This document shows positions 50,440-59,819 of a stretch of DNA of 64,000 nt, one piece after another (within the stretch, counting starts at the first letter, position 1; the number at the start of each line of letters is the position of its first letter). The DNA lies in contig NZ_JASHKA010000002.1 of assembly GCF_030732845.1 (NCBI RefSeq), positions 310,001 to 374,000 on the forward strand. Reading direction: 5' to 3'. Both the position numbers and the translations under genes were made by a program. Below the pieces are notes generated by a model. It did not search any database and had not been told where the DNA came from. It worked only from the letters and a program-made list of their open reading frames with translations. This DNA comes from Roseibium sp. MMSF_3544 (GTDB taxonomy: Bacteria > Pseudomonadota > Alphaproteobacteria > Rhizobiales > Stappiaceae).

Positions 50440-53387
50440 CGGCACGGCGGCTCGACAAGGGTGGCCGGATCGATCGTTCGACACCGGTCAACTTCACCTG
50501 GGACGGCAAGGCACTGACCGGCTACGCAGGTGACACACTGGCTTCCGCGCTGCTCGCCAACGGTGAACGCGTTCTCGGGCGGAGCTTCAAATATCATCGC
50601 CCACGGGGGATCATGTCGGCCGGTGTCGAAGAGTCCGGGGCGATCGTGACTGTGGGCGAGGGCGCTCGGCGGGAGCCGAACGTCAAGGCAACCATGCAGG
50701 AGCTCTACGACGGTCTGAGCGCTGAAGGGCAGAACGCCTGGCCGAACGTGCGCTTCGACCTGGGGGCGGTAAACGGTCTTTTCGGACGGTTCTTTGCAGC
50801 CGGTTTCTACTACAAGACTTTCATGGGCCTGCCGCCTTTTGAATGGGGTCACGGCACACGGCTCTGGATGCTGTACGAGAAGCTGATCCGCAAGGCTGCA
50901 GGGATGGGAACGGCCTCGCGCGAACCTGATCCAGACTGTTACGACCACGCCCATGCCTTTTGCGATGTGCTCGTTGTCGGTTCCGGACCGGCTGGCCTGA
51001 GCGCCGCCCTGACAGCCGCTGAGGCTGGCCGCGATGTGATCCTGGTGGAGCAGGATTTTGAACTTGGCGGAGATCTTCTGACCGACCCGGCTGCCGAGCA
51101 ACAGCGTCTTGATCTCGTGCGGGCGGTTGAAGCTGCGGGCGCGCGCATCATGACGCGCACGACAGCCTTCGGACTTTACGACAATGGAGCGGCCGGGCTT
51201 CTGGAAAGGGTCACGGATCACATTGCCAGCCCGGACGAGGGGATACCGCGCCAACGGTTCTGGACGGTTCGGGCCGGGGCAACGGTTCTGGCATCCGGGG
51301 CGCTTGAAAGACCGGTTACCTTTGAGAACAACGACCGGCCAGGCGTGATGACAGCGGAGGCTGCGCGGGTCTATCTGAACAGGTTCGGTGTTTTGCCCGG
51401 ACAGCGGATTGCGATCGCAACCAACAATGACGGCGCTTATGGAATTGCCGGTGAACTGGCTTCCGCGGGCGCCGAGGTTCTCCTTGCAGACATGCGCAAC
51501 GGAGACGTGCCGGAAACGCCCTCCGGTGTCACACAGAAAAGCGGCGTGGCACCGCTCAGGGCGATCGGACGTTCTGGCGTCGAAGGTGTCGAATTTGCCT
51601 CAAGGTCCGGCGACAGCTGGAAGCCAGCCGGCAAGGAACCATGCGACCTGTTGCTTGTCTCCGGAGGCTGGTCACCTGTGGTGAACCTGTCTTCTCACCG
51701 TGGCGCGAAACCGTTCTGGAACGAAAGTCTTGCCTGTTTTCTGCCAGGCGAAACCAGTGAACCGATTTTCCATGCAGGTTCGGCGGCCGGTGTGTGGCGC
51801 CGTGAAGACTGCCTCGCGTCCGGGGCTGCTGCGGCCAGAAAGGCCATGGGCGAGGAGGTGGAGGAAGTCGCGCCCGGGGGGTGGAAAAATGCGATCCAGC
51901 CGGTCTACGAGGTGCGCCTCCCGGACAGTCACGCCAAGGCCTTCGTCGATTACCAGCACGATGTCACCGGCGATGACGTTAGACTGGCCCATCAGGAAGG
52001 GTTTGTCTCGGTCGAACATCTCAAGCGCTACACCACACTCGGTATGGCGACCGACCAGGGCAAGATGGGAAATGTCATCGGCCTGGCGCTAATGGCCGAC
52101 GCGCTCGGCAAGGACATTCCCGATGTCGGCACGACGCGTTTCCGACCGCCCTATACGCCGGTTGCCATCGGCGCACTGGCCGGGCGGAGTGTCGCGGGGC
52201 ATTTCAAAGCCCTTCGGCGCACACCGCTTCACGATTGGAACCTGCGTCACGGCGCAACGATGACCGATGCCGGTGTCTGGCACCGGCCCTGGTACTACGC
52301 CCGTGAGGGGGAAGGGATCGAAGAAGCCTATATTCGCGAAGCTGCGACCGTGCGAAAGACCGTTGGCATTTGCGATGTCAGCTCGCTGGGCAAGATCGCC
52401 GTGCAGGGGCCGGATGCGTCGGAGTTCCTGAACCGGGTTTACACCAACGCCTTTGCCAAACTGCCCGTCGGCAAGGCGCGCTACGGCATCATGCTGCGCG
52501 ACGACGGCATCGTGATGGATGACGGTACGACCTGGCGGCTTGGGGAAGAAGACTACCTGACGACGACGACGACGGCGCATGCCGGCAAGGTCATGGTATG
52601 GTTCGAAGAGCTACTGCAGTCGCGCTGGCCGGACCTGAAAGTGCATGTGACTTCCGTGTCGGATCATTGGGCAGGTGTTTCGATCGCCGGACCGAAGGCG
52701 CGCGAGGTCATTGCAGCCTGTCTTGCGGCGGATGAGGACATCTCCAACGATGTGTTGCCTTTCATGGGCGTCGCGCGGATAACGCTCAAGAACGGGATCG
52801 AGGGGCTGATCGCTCGGATCAGTTTTTCCGGGGAACTTGCCTATGAGCTTTACGTTCCTGCGGGACAGGCCGATGCCATGATGAACCTGCTGTGGCCCGC
52901 TGCCGAAGCAGTTGACGGCTGCCTCTACGGGCTCGAAGCGCTCGGAACGCTCAGGATCGAAAAAGGCCATGTGACCGGGGCTGAACTGGATGGCCGAGTG
53001 ACCATCGACGATGTTGGCCTCGGAAAGATGGCTTCAGCAAAAAAATCTTTTGTTGGCAGCGCATTGCGTCAACGTTCTGAACTATTACGTGAAAATCGCC
53101 CGCAGCTTGTCGGCATTTTTCCGGTAGATCGCAGCCAACGGTTCAAGGGCGGTTCCCTGTTGTGCGATCCGGACGCGGTGACCGGTTTTGGGGAAGGGTG
53201 GATCACGGCCGTTACCCATTCGCCTGCGCTCGGTCACTGGATCGGCATCGGCTATATTTCCGGGGGGGCAGCGGCCTGGAAGGACAAGACCGCCGTGGCC
53301 GCGGACCCGGTCCGGTCCGGTAATGTCGACGTTGAGATCGTATCGCCCCACATGTTCGATCCTGAGGGAGTGAGAATGCATGGCTGA
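50436..53387 (+). CDS. soxA: Sarcosine oxidase, alpha subunit
   Basis: A 983-residue subunit. The N-terminal part has FTWDGKALTGYAGDTLASALLANG and SFKYHRPRGIMSAG, the 2Fe-2S-like fold of the family. The NAD-binding motif VLVVGSGPAGLSAALTAAEAG lies at about 172-192, and a GcvT-like tetrahydrofolate-binding region covers about 595-980 (HRPWYYAREGEGIEEAYIREA, GICDVSSLGKIAVQGPDASEFLNRV). Length is normal. The folate domain would receive the methylene group removed by SoxB. Confidence 0.95.
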   Translation: MTARRLDKGGRIDRSTPVNFTWDGKALTGYAGDTLASALLANGERVLGRSFKYHRPRGIMSAGVEESGAIVTVGEGARREPNVKATMQELYDGLSAEGQNAWPNVRFDLGAVNGLFGRFFAAGFYYKTFMGLPPFEWGHGTRLWMLYEKLIRKAAGMGTASREPDPDCYDHAHAFCDVLVVGSGPAGLSAALTAAEAGRDVILVEQDFELGGDLLTDPAAEQQRLDLVRAVEAAGARIMTRTTAFGLYDNGAAGLLERVTDHIASPDEGIPRQRFWTVRAGATVLASGALERPVTFENNDRPGVMTAEAARVYLNRFGVLPGQRIAIATNNDGAYGIAGELASAGAEVLLADMRNGDVPETPSGVTQKSGVAPLRAIGRSGVEGVEFASRSGDSWKPAGKEPCDLLLVSGGWSPVVNLSSHRGAKPFWNESLACFLPGETSEPIFHAGSAAGVWRREDCLASGAAAARKAMGEEVEEVAPGGWKNAIQPVYEVRLPDSHAKAFVDYQHDVTGDDVRLAHQEGFVSVEHLKRYTTLGMATDQGKMGNVIGLALMADALGKDIPDVGTTRFRPPYTPVAIGALAGRSVAGHFKALRRTPLHDWNLRHGATMTDAGVWHRPWYYAREGEGIEEAYIREAATVRKTVGICDVSSLGKIAVQGPDASEFLNRVYTNAFAKLPVGKARYGIMLRDDGIVMDDGTTWRLGEEDYLTTTTTAHAGKVMVWFEELLQSRWPDLKVHVTSVSDHWAGVSIAGPKAREVIAACLAADEDISNDVLPFMGVARITLKNGIEGLIARISFSGELAYELYVPAGQADAMMNLLWPAAEAVDGCLYGLEALGTLRIEKGHVTGAELDGRVTIDDVGLGKMASAKKSFVGSALRQRSELLRENRPQLVGIFPVDRSQRFKGGSLLCDPDAVTGFGEGWITAVTHSPALGHWIGIGYISGGAAAWKDKTAVAADPVRSGNVDVEIVSPHMFDPEGVRMHG

Positions 53388-53952
53388 GACCTTATCTGCA
53401 TTGAAGGGACATTGGCCCAGGACCAATGTGGACCGGGACGGCACGCGCGGTGTGACACTGGCTGAAGTTGCCAGTTTTCACCTGACCCAGATTGCCGCCT
53501 GGCCGGACAGTCTCGCGCGCGTTGGTGGTGACATCGCGAAAGCTGCCGGGTGCGATAGCGCTCCCGGGCCCGGACGTGCTCATGAAGGTACAAACGGAAC
53601 GCTTCTCAGGATCGAGCCGCTAAAATGGTGGCTGGTTGAGGCAGCCGGAACAAGTGGTCGCACATCGGTCTCAGGGGCTGACAGGGCGGTGCTTGATCTT
53701 TCGGCTGCAAGAACTTGGATACGCTTGAGTGGTCCCAAGGCAAGCGTTCTTCTGAACCACTTCCTCCCCCTGAACCTCTCAGAACAGGCCTTCCCCGAGG
53801 GCTCGGTTGCTTCCTCGTCGTTTCACCACATTGGGGTAACGCTTTGGCGCGACGAACCCGGATACAACCTTTTCCTCCCCAGAAGCTTTGCCGTCTCGCT
53901 CTGGGAACTGCTTGTCGAAAGCGCCGTTCAATACGGATATGAAGTCGCGTAA
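53380..53952 (+). CDS. soxG: Sarcosine oxidase, gamma subunit
   Basis: A 190-residue subunit of the GcvT-like fold, less conserved than the others. It contains LLRIEPLKWWLVE and VLDLSAARTWIRLSGPKASVLLNHFLPLNLS, typical of SoxG. It overlaps the end of soxA by eight bases and is the last gene of the operon, converging on a glycosyltransferase-like gene ten bases later. Confidence 0.9.
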   Translation: MAETLSALKGHWPRTNVDRDGTRGVTLAEVASFHLTQIAAWPDSLARVGGDIAKAAGCDSAPGPGRAHEGTNGTLLRIEPLKWWLVEAAGTSGRTSVSGADRAVLDLSAARTWIRLSGPKASVLLNHFLPLNLSEQAFPEGSVASSSFHHIGVTLWRDEPGYNLFLPRSFAVSLWELLVESAVQYGYEVA

Positions 53953-53962
53953 ACGACGGGAT

Positions 53963-54910
53963 CTAGACTGTTTCGGTCAGGCCGAATGCGCGCCGGACGC
54001 GGTAAGTGGACTTGAAGAAGCGCGACGCGTCCGCGTCGAGATCAGCGATGCCGAGCGCTAATTCCGCGTTGAGACGTTTGCCGAGTTCTGTAGTCCTTTC
54101 GCGCCGTCGGCTCTCGTCCTGCCATTCGGCAAGAACATCCTGATCCCAGAAATTCTGGATCCAGCCATAGTCCGCGATGCGGGTGTGATCGAACCCCTCG
54201 AGCGCAGTCATTGCGCAGCCAAGACGCGCGCCGAAGATCGCCCAGTCCCCGTTCGGCCTGTCCATACCAACGCTGCACCAGATCCGGAGCCGTTCATAAT
54301 TTGCGCCGCCGATATGCTGGAGAAGGGCTTCTCCCTTGGGCAGTTCCGGAAACGTCTCATAGGCAAGCGTGCCGTTTGCAAGATTGAATTTCACGCCTTC
54401 CCGGAAGCCGCCCCGAAATGCCTGGAACGGAGTTGCGGTCATGTGGACCTCGGACAAGACGCGGTTGACCTGGTAGTAAGGGACCGTCCAGCAGAAATCG
54501 ACGGCTGCCTCCGGCCGCCTGGCGTTTTCGTGCGATCTCAGCGTAATAAGGGTTTCGCGCGGCCAGATCTTCACACCGCCATTGCCGTATTCCAGGGCAT
54601 TCAGCACGTTGCGCGCACTGAACGAAAACACCACGCCCCTGTCGCGTGGTGAGAATTCGAACCTGCCTGAAAAAAATTCCTCGTCCACCAACAGGTTGTC
54701 AGCATCGATGGTGACCACGTGGCCGCTGTCGCAGATCTCACCTGCTTTGCGATGGGCGGCGTCGAACCCTTTGACGCCGTCGACCCGCTTGGCATGCGGC
54801 ACATAATCAAGAACGCGGGTATAATGGGTGTCAGCGTTCGGCTCGTCGAAACTCAAAAACACAACGTCACATGTCGCAAGATCGAGCACGCTATTGCCAA
54901 TCCTGATCAT
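53963..54910 (-). CDS. Putative glycosyltransferase-like protein (GT-A-like, DxD motif)
   Basis: About 315 residues. The N-terminal region reads DVVFLSFDEPNADTHY, then AKRVDGVKGFDAAHRKAG and VVTIDADNLLVDEEFF: a nucleotide-sugar-type fold with a D-x-D-like DADN motif near residue 70. No signal peptide or membrane segment. The family is one I know only as hypothetical glycosyltransferases in marine bacteria and phages. The start is uncertain: the ATG at 54910 overlaps the preceding gene by 20 bases, and a TTG at 54925 is also open. It lies in a run of three leftward genes ending a glycosyltransferase operon. Confidence 0.6.
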   Translation of the reverse strand: MIRIGNSVLDLATCDVVFLSFDEPNADTHYTRVLDYVPHAKRVDGVKGFDAAHRKAGEICDSGHVVTIDADNLLVDEEFFSGRFEFSPRDRGVVFSFSARNVLNALEYGNGGVKIWPRETLITLRSHENARRPEAAVDFCWTVPYYQVNRVLSEVHMTATPFQAFRGGFREGVKFNLANGTLAYETFPELPKGEALLQHIGGANYERLRIWCSVGMDRPNGDWAIFGARLGCAMTALEGFDHTRIADYGWIQNFWDQDVLAEWQDESRRRERTTELGKRLNAELALGIADLDADASRFFKSTYRVRRAFGLTETV

Positions 54911-55322
54911 CGCCGAGGTGAACAATCGCCGAGGGCTGCCACTTCTCGATCAGAAGCGCGCGCCGCCTGGCGACATAGGCCCGCCAATCAAGATCCGGAA
55001 GGATGGAAGAATTCACCTGAACATTCGGCAGCACATCATACGCAAAACCCGCGTTTCGCAAGGGTACGATGTCGGTCAGATCGACGACAATGACCGCCAG
55101 CATGCCCTGATCGTCAGCGCCGGTGCGGGCGACTGGCAGAAGCGGCTCGATCTCCGGCCAGCTCAGGCCGCAAAGGTTTACCAGCATGATCGACAGGGGT
55201 GTCTCCGGATCCTTTCTGTCTTCGAGAAGAGGGCTGTCAGTATTGAACGGCCAGGAGGTGTCGTCTGCCGCCGGAATATCAATCTCCTTGCTCTTGTCTT
55301 GCGGATGAACAAGCACTCTCAT
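54891..55322 (-). CDS. Hypothetical protein in glycosyltransferase operon
   Basis: A 143-residue protein I do not recognise (MRVLVHPQDKSKEIDIPAAD start). It has a central hydrophobic strand region (LAVIVVDLTDIVPL) and an Arg-rich helix near the C-terminus (WRAYVARRRALLIEKW). No signal peptide. Its start overlaps the stop of the upstream GT4 gene (ATGA) and its end overlaps the downstream GT-A-like gene, so the three are co-translated. A role in glycan synthesis or in the same modification is inferred from position only. Confidence 0.6.
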   Translation of the reverse strand: MRVLVHPQDKSKEIDIPAADDTSWPFNTDSPLLEDRKDPETPLSIMLVNLCGLSWPEIEPLLPVARTGADDQGMLAVIVVDLTDIVPLRNAGFAYDVLPNVQVNSSILPDLDWRAYVARRRALLIEKWQPSAIVHLGDDQDWQ

Positions 55323-56398
55323 ATGGGGGCTCCGATGCTCTTGAAGGCGGGTCGTACCAGGGACAAGAGAACATCCTTCCATTGAGCCGCGATGATTGTC
55401 CTGTTGCGCGCGCTCACAAGTTCTGCCGCGGCCCGGCCGCGTGCGGCCCATGTCTCCGCGTCATCCTGAACGGCGGATTTGAGCGCTTCGGACAGGTCGC
55501 CGGTCTGGTAGATCAGCCCGGTTTGATTTGGGGCCACCACATCGCGAAGCCCGGCTGTATCCGGGCCGACGACAGCGCGGCCAAGTGTTGCCGCGAGAAT
55601 GGCTGATCCTGAGGTGAGCGAAGCGCGGTAGGGCAGGATCACGAAGTCGGCGGCCGCGTGCAGCTTGCCGACATCTTCCGGGGTCGCGAAGCCGTCACGG
55701 TGCACCAGGCGTTCGTCTTTCGGGAGGTTCAAGATGAAATTCCGGGCCGTCTCACCCGCAATCACAAGCCGGTCGTCAGATCCTGCGACGGCAAGAAATG
55801 CCTCGGCCAGTTCGGAGGGTTGTTTGTAAGGCGCGATGCGCCCCGGGCACAGAATGACCAAGCGCGCCGAGGCAAGTCCGAGGTCCGTGCGCGCTGCCGT
55901 ACGTGCGTAGACCGGATAGGCGCCCTCATAGTTCTGATGCGCGATCACGCGAATTTGACGGTCGGGAAGATTTATCTCGCTCCGCGCAGCCGCTAGGGCC
56001 GGGAGCGAATGCAGATGCAGCACGTCGGCCAGTTGGGCAAGTCCTGACTGAAGATCTGCGTTGGCGGCGCTTTTCTGCTCATCGTGTGGAGCAAGGTTGT
56101 GAATGGTCCAGATCACCTTGCCGCCACCGGCTTGAAACCGGCTGATGTCGTCGAGAAACCGGTCAATGATGCGTGCGGCTCTTGAACCTATGAAGGCTGC
56201 GTGTTCCCAGTGCAGATGAAAGAGGTGCGGCTTGCCAGGGGCCGCCGCCTGGCGCTCAAGCGCATCCTCGATCGTACCGGGCTCCGCCCTGAATGCTGGC
56301 TCAAGACTCTCGTAATGCAACGTCTGATAGGGGTTGGTTGCCCTATAGTCTGGAAAAAACGTTATCGGTGTTGGGTTTACGAGTACGTTTTCGTTCAT
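55319..56398 (-). CDS. Glycosyltransferase, GT-B fold (GT4-like)
   Basis: A 359-residue cytoplasmic protein. The C-terminal half has the GT4 donor-binding pattern: RLVILCPGRIAPYKQPSELAEAF, then FVILPYRASLTSGSAILAATLGRAVVGPDTAGLRDVV (E-x7-E region variant). The N-terminal half has HLFHLHWEHAAF and IWTIHNLAPHD. It probably transfers a sugar during exopolysaccharide or surface glycan synthesis. First gene of the leftward trio; divergent from the small secreted-protein gene at 56554. Confidence 0.82.
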   Translation of the reverse strand: MNENVLVNPTPITFFPDYRATNPYQTLHYESLEPAFRAEPGTIEDALERQAAAPGKPHLFHLHWEHAAFIGSRAARIIDRFLDDISRFQAGGGKVIWTIHNLAPHDEQKSAANADLQSGLAQLADVLHLHSLPALAAARSEINLPDRQIRVIAHQNYEGAYPVYARTAARTDLGLASARLVILCPGRIAPYKQPSELAEAFLAVAGSDDRLVIAGETARNFILNLPKDERLVHRDGFATPEDVGKLHAAADFVILPYRASLTSGSAILAATLGRAVVGPDTAGLRDVVAPNQTGLIYQTGDLSEALKSAVQDDAETWAARGRAAAELVSARNRTIIAAQWKDVLLSLVRPAFKSIGAPI

Positions 56399-56553
56399 GC
56401 GATCAGTTTTGCATGTCTGTGGACAGCAGGCCAGAGGCCTTCTCGGGACGTTCGGACAGCCGGTCTGAGGCTTGACACGATATACGGTGTCGCATCTAAT
56501 TGACGTAAGGAATTTCTATATTTATCCGTTAATCAATTCAGGTGAATGCGTTC

Positions 56554-56871
56554 ATGCCTCGTTGGGTTCTTGGAAAAGTCTTGGCATTGTTGAGCGTGCT
56601 CGGCATCCCCCTGAGCACGGCCGCTGCGCAGAACTCAAGACAGTTCGAGACAGCGGATGCCGCCCGTGCCTACTTGCGCACGAATCCGGATGGACCGCAG
56701 GCTGACGCGGCGTTTCTGGCGCTTGTCGAGTTTCGCCTGATGCGGGAAAACCCCGGCCTGACGCGAAACGAGATTATCGCGACTTTCAACCAAAGCACGT
56801 CCGCCGCGACCGGTGTCCGACGGCCTCAAAGGTCCAGCGTCAGTCAGGCTCAGGGACAAAGACTGTATTGA
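56554..56871 (+). CDS. Small secreted protein of unknown function
   Basis: A 105-residue protein with a signal peptide (MPRWVLGKVLALLSVLGIPL to AAAQN). The mature part begins QFETADAARAYLRTNPDGPQADAAFLALVEFRLM, helical and TPR-like in character, and ends in a basic, polar tail. It lies eight bases upstream of the caspase/Sel1 gene and is probably co-expressed with it. An in-frame GTG four codons earlier is possible. Function unknown. Confidence 0.6.
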   Translation: MPRWVLGKVLALLSVLGIPLSTAAAQNSRQFETADAARAYLRTNPDGPQADAAFLALVEFRLMRENPGLTRNEIIATFNQSTSAATGVRRPQRSSVSQAQGQRLY

Positions 56872-56879
56872 GAACGCGA

Positions 56880-59801
56880 ATGCCCAAGCCAAAGAGGGTA
56901 TTACTCAGGTCAGCAGGCGCCGCCATGGTGGCGATGATGGTCTTGTTCGTTCCGGTCAAACCTCAAGCGCAGACCGCTGACGCGCTTTCCGGTTCCACGT
57001 CCCGCGTCGCGCTCGTCGTCGGCAACTCGGCATATCGCGCAGTGGGCGCGCTCCCCAACCCGGTCAATGATGCCGAACTGGTTGCCGAAAAGCTCTGGGA
57101 AGCCGGCTTCGAGGTCATTGAGACCATAGACGGCGATCGCGAGAAAATGCTCGCAGACCTCGCGACTTTCAGAAGCCGTCTGCGCGAAGGCAGCGAAGCG
57201 CTTTTTTACTATGCCGGGCATGGTGTCCAGATCGGTGGACGCAATTACCTGCTGCCTGTGTCGGTCGCGCCGAGTTCGGTGGAAGAGCTGATCGATCAGT
57301 CTATCGACGCGCAGTTGTTCGTCGACATCATGTCCAACTCAGGGGCCAAGCTGAACATCGTTCTGCTTGACGCGTGCCGCAACAACCCGTTCGGCGAAAT
57401 CGCCGAGGAAGAAACCGAAGCCATAGCCTCGCGCGCCATCAGCCTTGGAGCTTCGCGCGATGAGGTCTCCCGGGGTCTTGAGCAACTTGCGCAGTCCGGA
57501 CGCTCCGGTCTTGCGGAAATGACGGCAGGAGACACCGAGACGGTAATCAGCTTTGCCACTGCTCCAGGGTCGGTCGCCTATGACGGCGAGGGCCGGCACA
57601 GCCCCTATACCCAGGCTATCGCTGACAACATCAGTGAACCGGGGCTGGAGATCATCGATCTTTTCCGCCGGATCCGGGGCCATGTTCGCGAGTCGACGGG
57701 TGGTGAGCAGATCACCTGGACCACAAGTACCCTCGAAAGCCGGTTCTATTTCCTGCCGCAAGTCGATGATCTGCGGGCAGCAACCACGGGCATGTCCGTT
57801 GCGTCTGACACGTTGGGCGGATTGCCGCCGCGTCGCGTTATCGACCGGACGTTCTGGCGCTCCATACGCGACAGCGATCGGCCCGAGGCTTTTGCTTCCT
57901 ATGTCCGGACCATGCCACGCGGCGCTTTTGTGGAGGACGCGAAAACCCGGCTCAGGGAACTGGGTGGTGATCCGGATGCAATCCTGGTTTCCGATACCGC
58001 GCTTCCTGATGCCGCGGCGGATGCGGGCGCTGCCTCTTCGGCCGGCACGCGGTCGGATCTGATCTCTGCGCTTGACGAGACGCAGCAGGCAATCGCGATC
58101 GGTGTCGGCGACACTCCTCTCAAAAAGGAGGCCGTTGAGGCCGGATGGGTGTTTGTGGAGAACGCAGCACGTCTTGGCGTCGTGACCGAGGACACCGGAG
58201 CAGCACTGCATGGTGGTACGGTTCACTGGCTGTCTGAGGACGAGCAGCTCACTTACACACCGCAAGTCGGCTCGAATGGCGGGCGCGACACGTTCCAGAG
58301 CGTGGCTCTGCGTAACGAGGGCGAGACCAGTCCTATTGAGGCTCAACTGGATGTCTATGTGGACGCCTGTGACATCCTGGCGGGCAATCCCTATGACAGC
58401 CAGCGCGTCACGGCCGGAACGCGCCAGTTCATCATAGATCGCAATTTCGATGCCGCCATCGAGGTTTGCGAGATTGCTGTTGCCAATTTCCCGGACGTGG
58501 TGCGTTTCTGGGCGCAACTTGCCCGGGCGTATCGCTCGGCGGGCGATTACGATCAGGCGATTGTCTGGCAGCAGAGAGCGGTCGACGCGGACTACGCCTC
58601 TGCAATGGTCTATCTCGGTCAGATGCATCTGGATGCCCAGGCTGTTCCGCGCGATTTCGCCCGCGCAAAGGAGCTGTTTGAACAGGCCGCCGAGCGCGGC
58701 GAAACGGCAGCTTATACGGCACTTGCCTGGATCTACCGGGCTGGCGTCGGTGTTCCCCAGGACTACACCCAGGCTCTCGATTTTTACCGTCAGGGCGCGG
58801 ATCTGGGCAACGACTGGGCGATGACAAACATCGCTGAATTCTACCAGAAGGGATTTGGCGTCGAGCAGGACGCGGACGAGGCCGTGAGGTGGTATACGGC
58901 GGCGGCAAAGAGCGGCGAGCTGACGGCGCAGACCCGGCTGGCGCGCATGTATCAGAACGGCGACGGTATTTCCCAGAACTTCGAAGAAGCGCGGTTCTGG
59001 TTTGAAACGGCGGCCGGGAGAGGCGTGCCGAATGCTCTGACGCGGCTCGGCATCATGTATGAAAACGGTCAGGGCGTCGGCCAGGACGTGGAGGCAGCCG
59101 TTCGTCTGTTTTCGCTTGCAGCGCGTGAGGACGATGCCGAAGCGTTTTTCCGGCTCGGCAGGGTTTATGCGTCGCGCCATCCGCTGTTCGACGATCCGTC
59201 GCGGGCAGCAACCCTGTTCGAGCGTGCAATGTCGGACAACGTTTACGGCGCTGCCCGCGCGCTTGGCCGCTTGCTCGTCGAAGGCCGGGGCGTTGACAAG
59301 GATCTTCCGCGCGCCCGGGACCTGCTTGCCTCGGAAGCGGACAAGAACCCCTGGGCTGCGCGCGATGCCGGTCGTGCCTGGGCGTCCTCGGACGGTGCTG
59401 AGCCCGATTTTGAGGAAGCCGCACGCTGGTTCCGTGTGGCAGCAGAAGGCGACGTTCCCTGGGCCGCACTTGATCTGGCCCGGTTGACAGAAGCAGGCCG
59501 GGGCGTGCCGCAGGATCGGGTGGCGGCATTGATCTGGTTCGCGACGGCGGCGGGGCTTAGCGACGATGCCAATCTCGCCGATGCCGTCGCCAAGGGCACG
59601 TCTGGTTACAGCCGTACGGAATTCGTTGCTGCGGCCCAGACAATCCTTGCGCGCCTTGGCGCATTGTCCGGTTCGGCTGACGGCCAATATGGGCCGGCGA
59701 CGAGAAGAGCCATGAACGAGGCATTTACCTCGCGCCAGCTCTCCCCGCCGGGCGACGACGTAACGCTCGACGTCTTGTCGAGACTGACGCAATTGCAATA
59801 A
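56880..59801 (+). CDS. Secreted caspase-like (C14) protein with Sel1 repeats
   Basis: A 973-residue protein. Signal peptide about residues 1-30. Caspase p20-like domain about 42-280 with the catalytic dyad His114 (FYYAGHGVQ) and Cys166 (LLDACRNNPF). A linker follows, then about nine Sel1/TPR-type repeats at about 570-895 (for example YTALAWIYRAGVGVPQDYTQALDFYRQGADLG, split by repeat). A short segment near 925-945 (LGALSGSADGQYGPATRRAM) resembles a peptidoglycan-binding-like module. Proteases of this orthocaspase type cleave after arginine or lysine; periplasmic targets are unknown. The small secreted-protein gene upstream and the lipoprotein gene downstream are probable partners. Confidence 0.85.
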   Translation: MPKPKRVLLRSAGAAMVAMMVLFVPVKPQAQTADALSGSTSRVALVVGNSAYRAVGALPNPVNDAELVAEKLWEAGFEVIETIDGDREKMLADLATFRSRLREGSEALFYYAGHGVQIGGRNYLLPVSVAPSSVEELIDQSIDAQLFVDIMSNSGAKLNIVLLDACRNNPFGEIAEEETEAIASRAISLGASRDEVSRGLEQLAQSGRSGLAEMTAGDTETVISFATAPGSVAYDGEGRHSPYTQAIADNISEPGLEIIDLFRRIRGHVRESTGGEQITWTTSTLESRFYFLPQVDDLRAATTGMSVASDTLGGLPPRRVIDRTFWRSIRDSDRPEAFASYVRTMPRGAFVEDAKTRLRELGGDPDAILVSDTALPDAAADAGAASSAGTRSDLISALDETQQAIAIGVGDTPLKKEAVEAGWVFVENAARLGVVTEDTGAALHGGTVHWLSEDEQLTYTPQVGSNGGRDTFQSVALRNEGETSPIEAQLDVYVDACDILAGNPYDSQRVTAGTRQFIIDRNFDAAIEVCEIAVANFPDVVRFWAQLARAYRSAGDYDQAIVWQQRAVDADYASAMVYLGQMHLDAQAVPRDFARAKELFEQAAERGETAAYTALAWIYRAGVGVPQDYTQALDFYRQGADLGNDWAMTNIAEFYQKGFGVEQDADEAVRWYTAAAKSGELTAQTRLARMYQNGDGISQNFEEARFWFETAAGRGVPNALTRLGIMYENGQGVGQDVEAAVRLFSLAAREDDAEAFFRLGRVYASRHPLFDDPSRAATLFERAMSDNVYGAARALGRLLVEGRGVDKDLPRARDLLASEADKNPWAARDAGRAWASSDGAEPDFEEAARWFRVAAEGDVPWAALDLARLTEAGRGVPQDRVAALIWFATAAGLSDDANLADAVAKGTSGYSRTEFVAAAQTILARLGALSGSADGQYGPATRRAMNEAFTSRQLSPPGDDVTLDVLSRLTQLQ

Positions 59802-59819
59802 CACTCAGGCGGGATACCA

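Noticed and set aside
57339..59804. An 821-codon open frame antisense to the caspase/Sel1 gene
   Set aside because: It is a codon-phase shadow of the GC-rich gene on the other strand; the plus-strand protein has clear signal peptide, caspase and Sel1 motifs.
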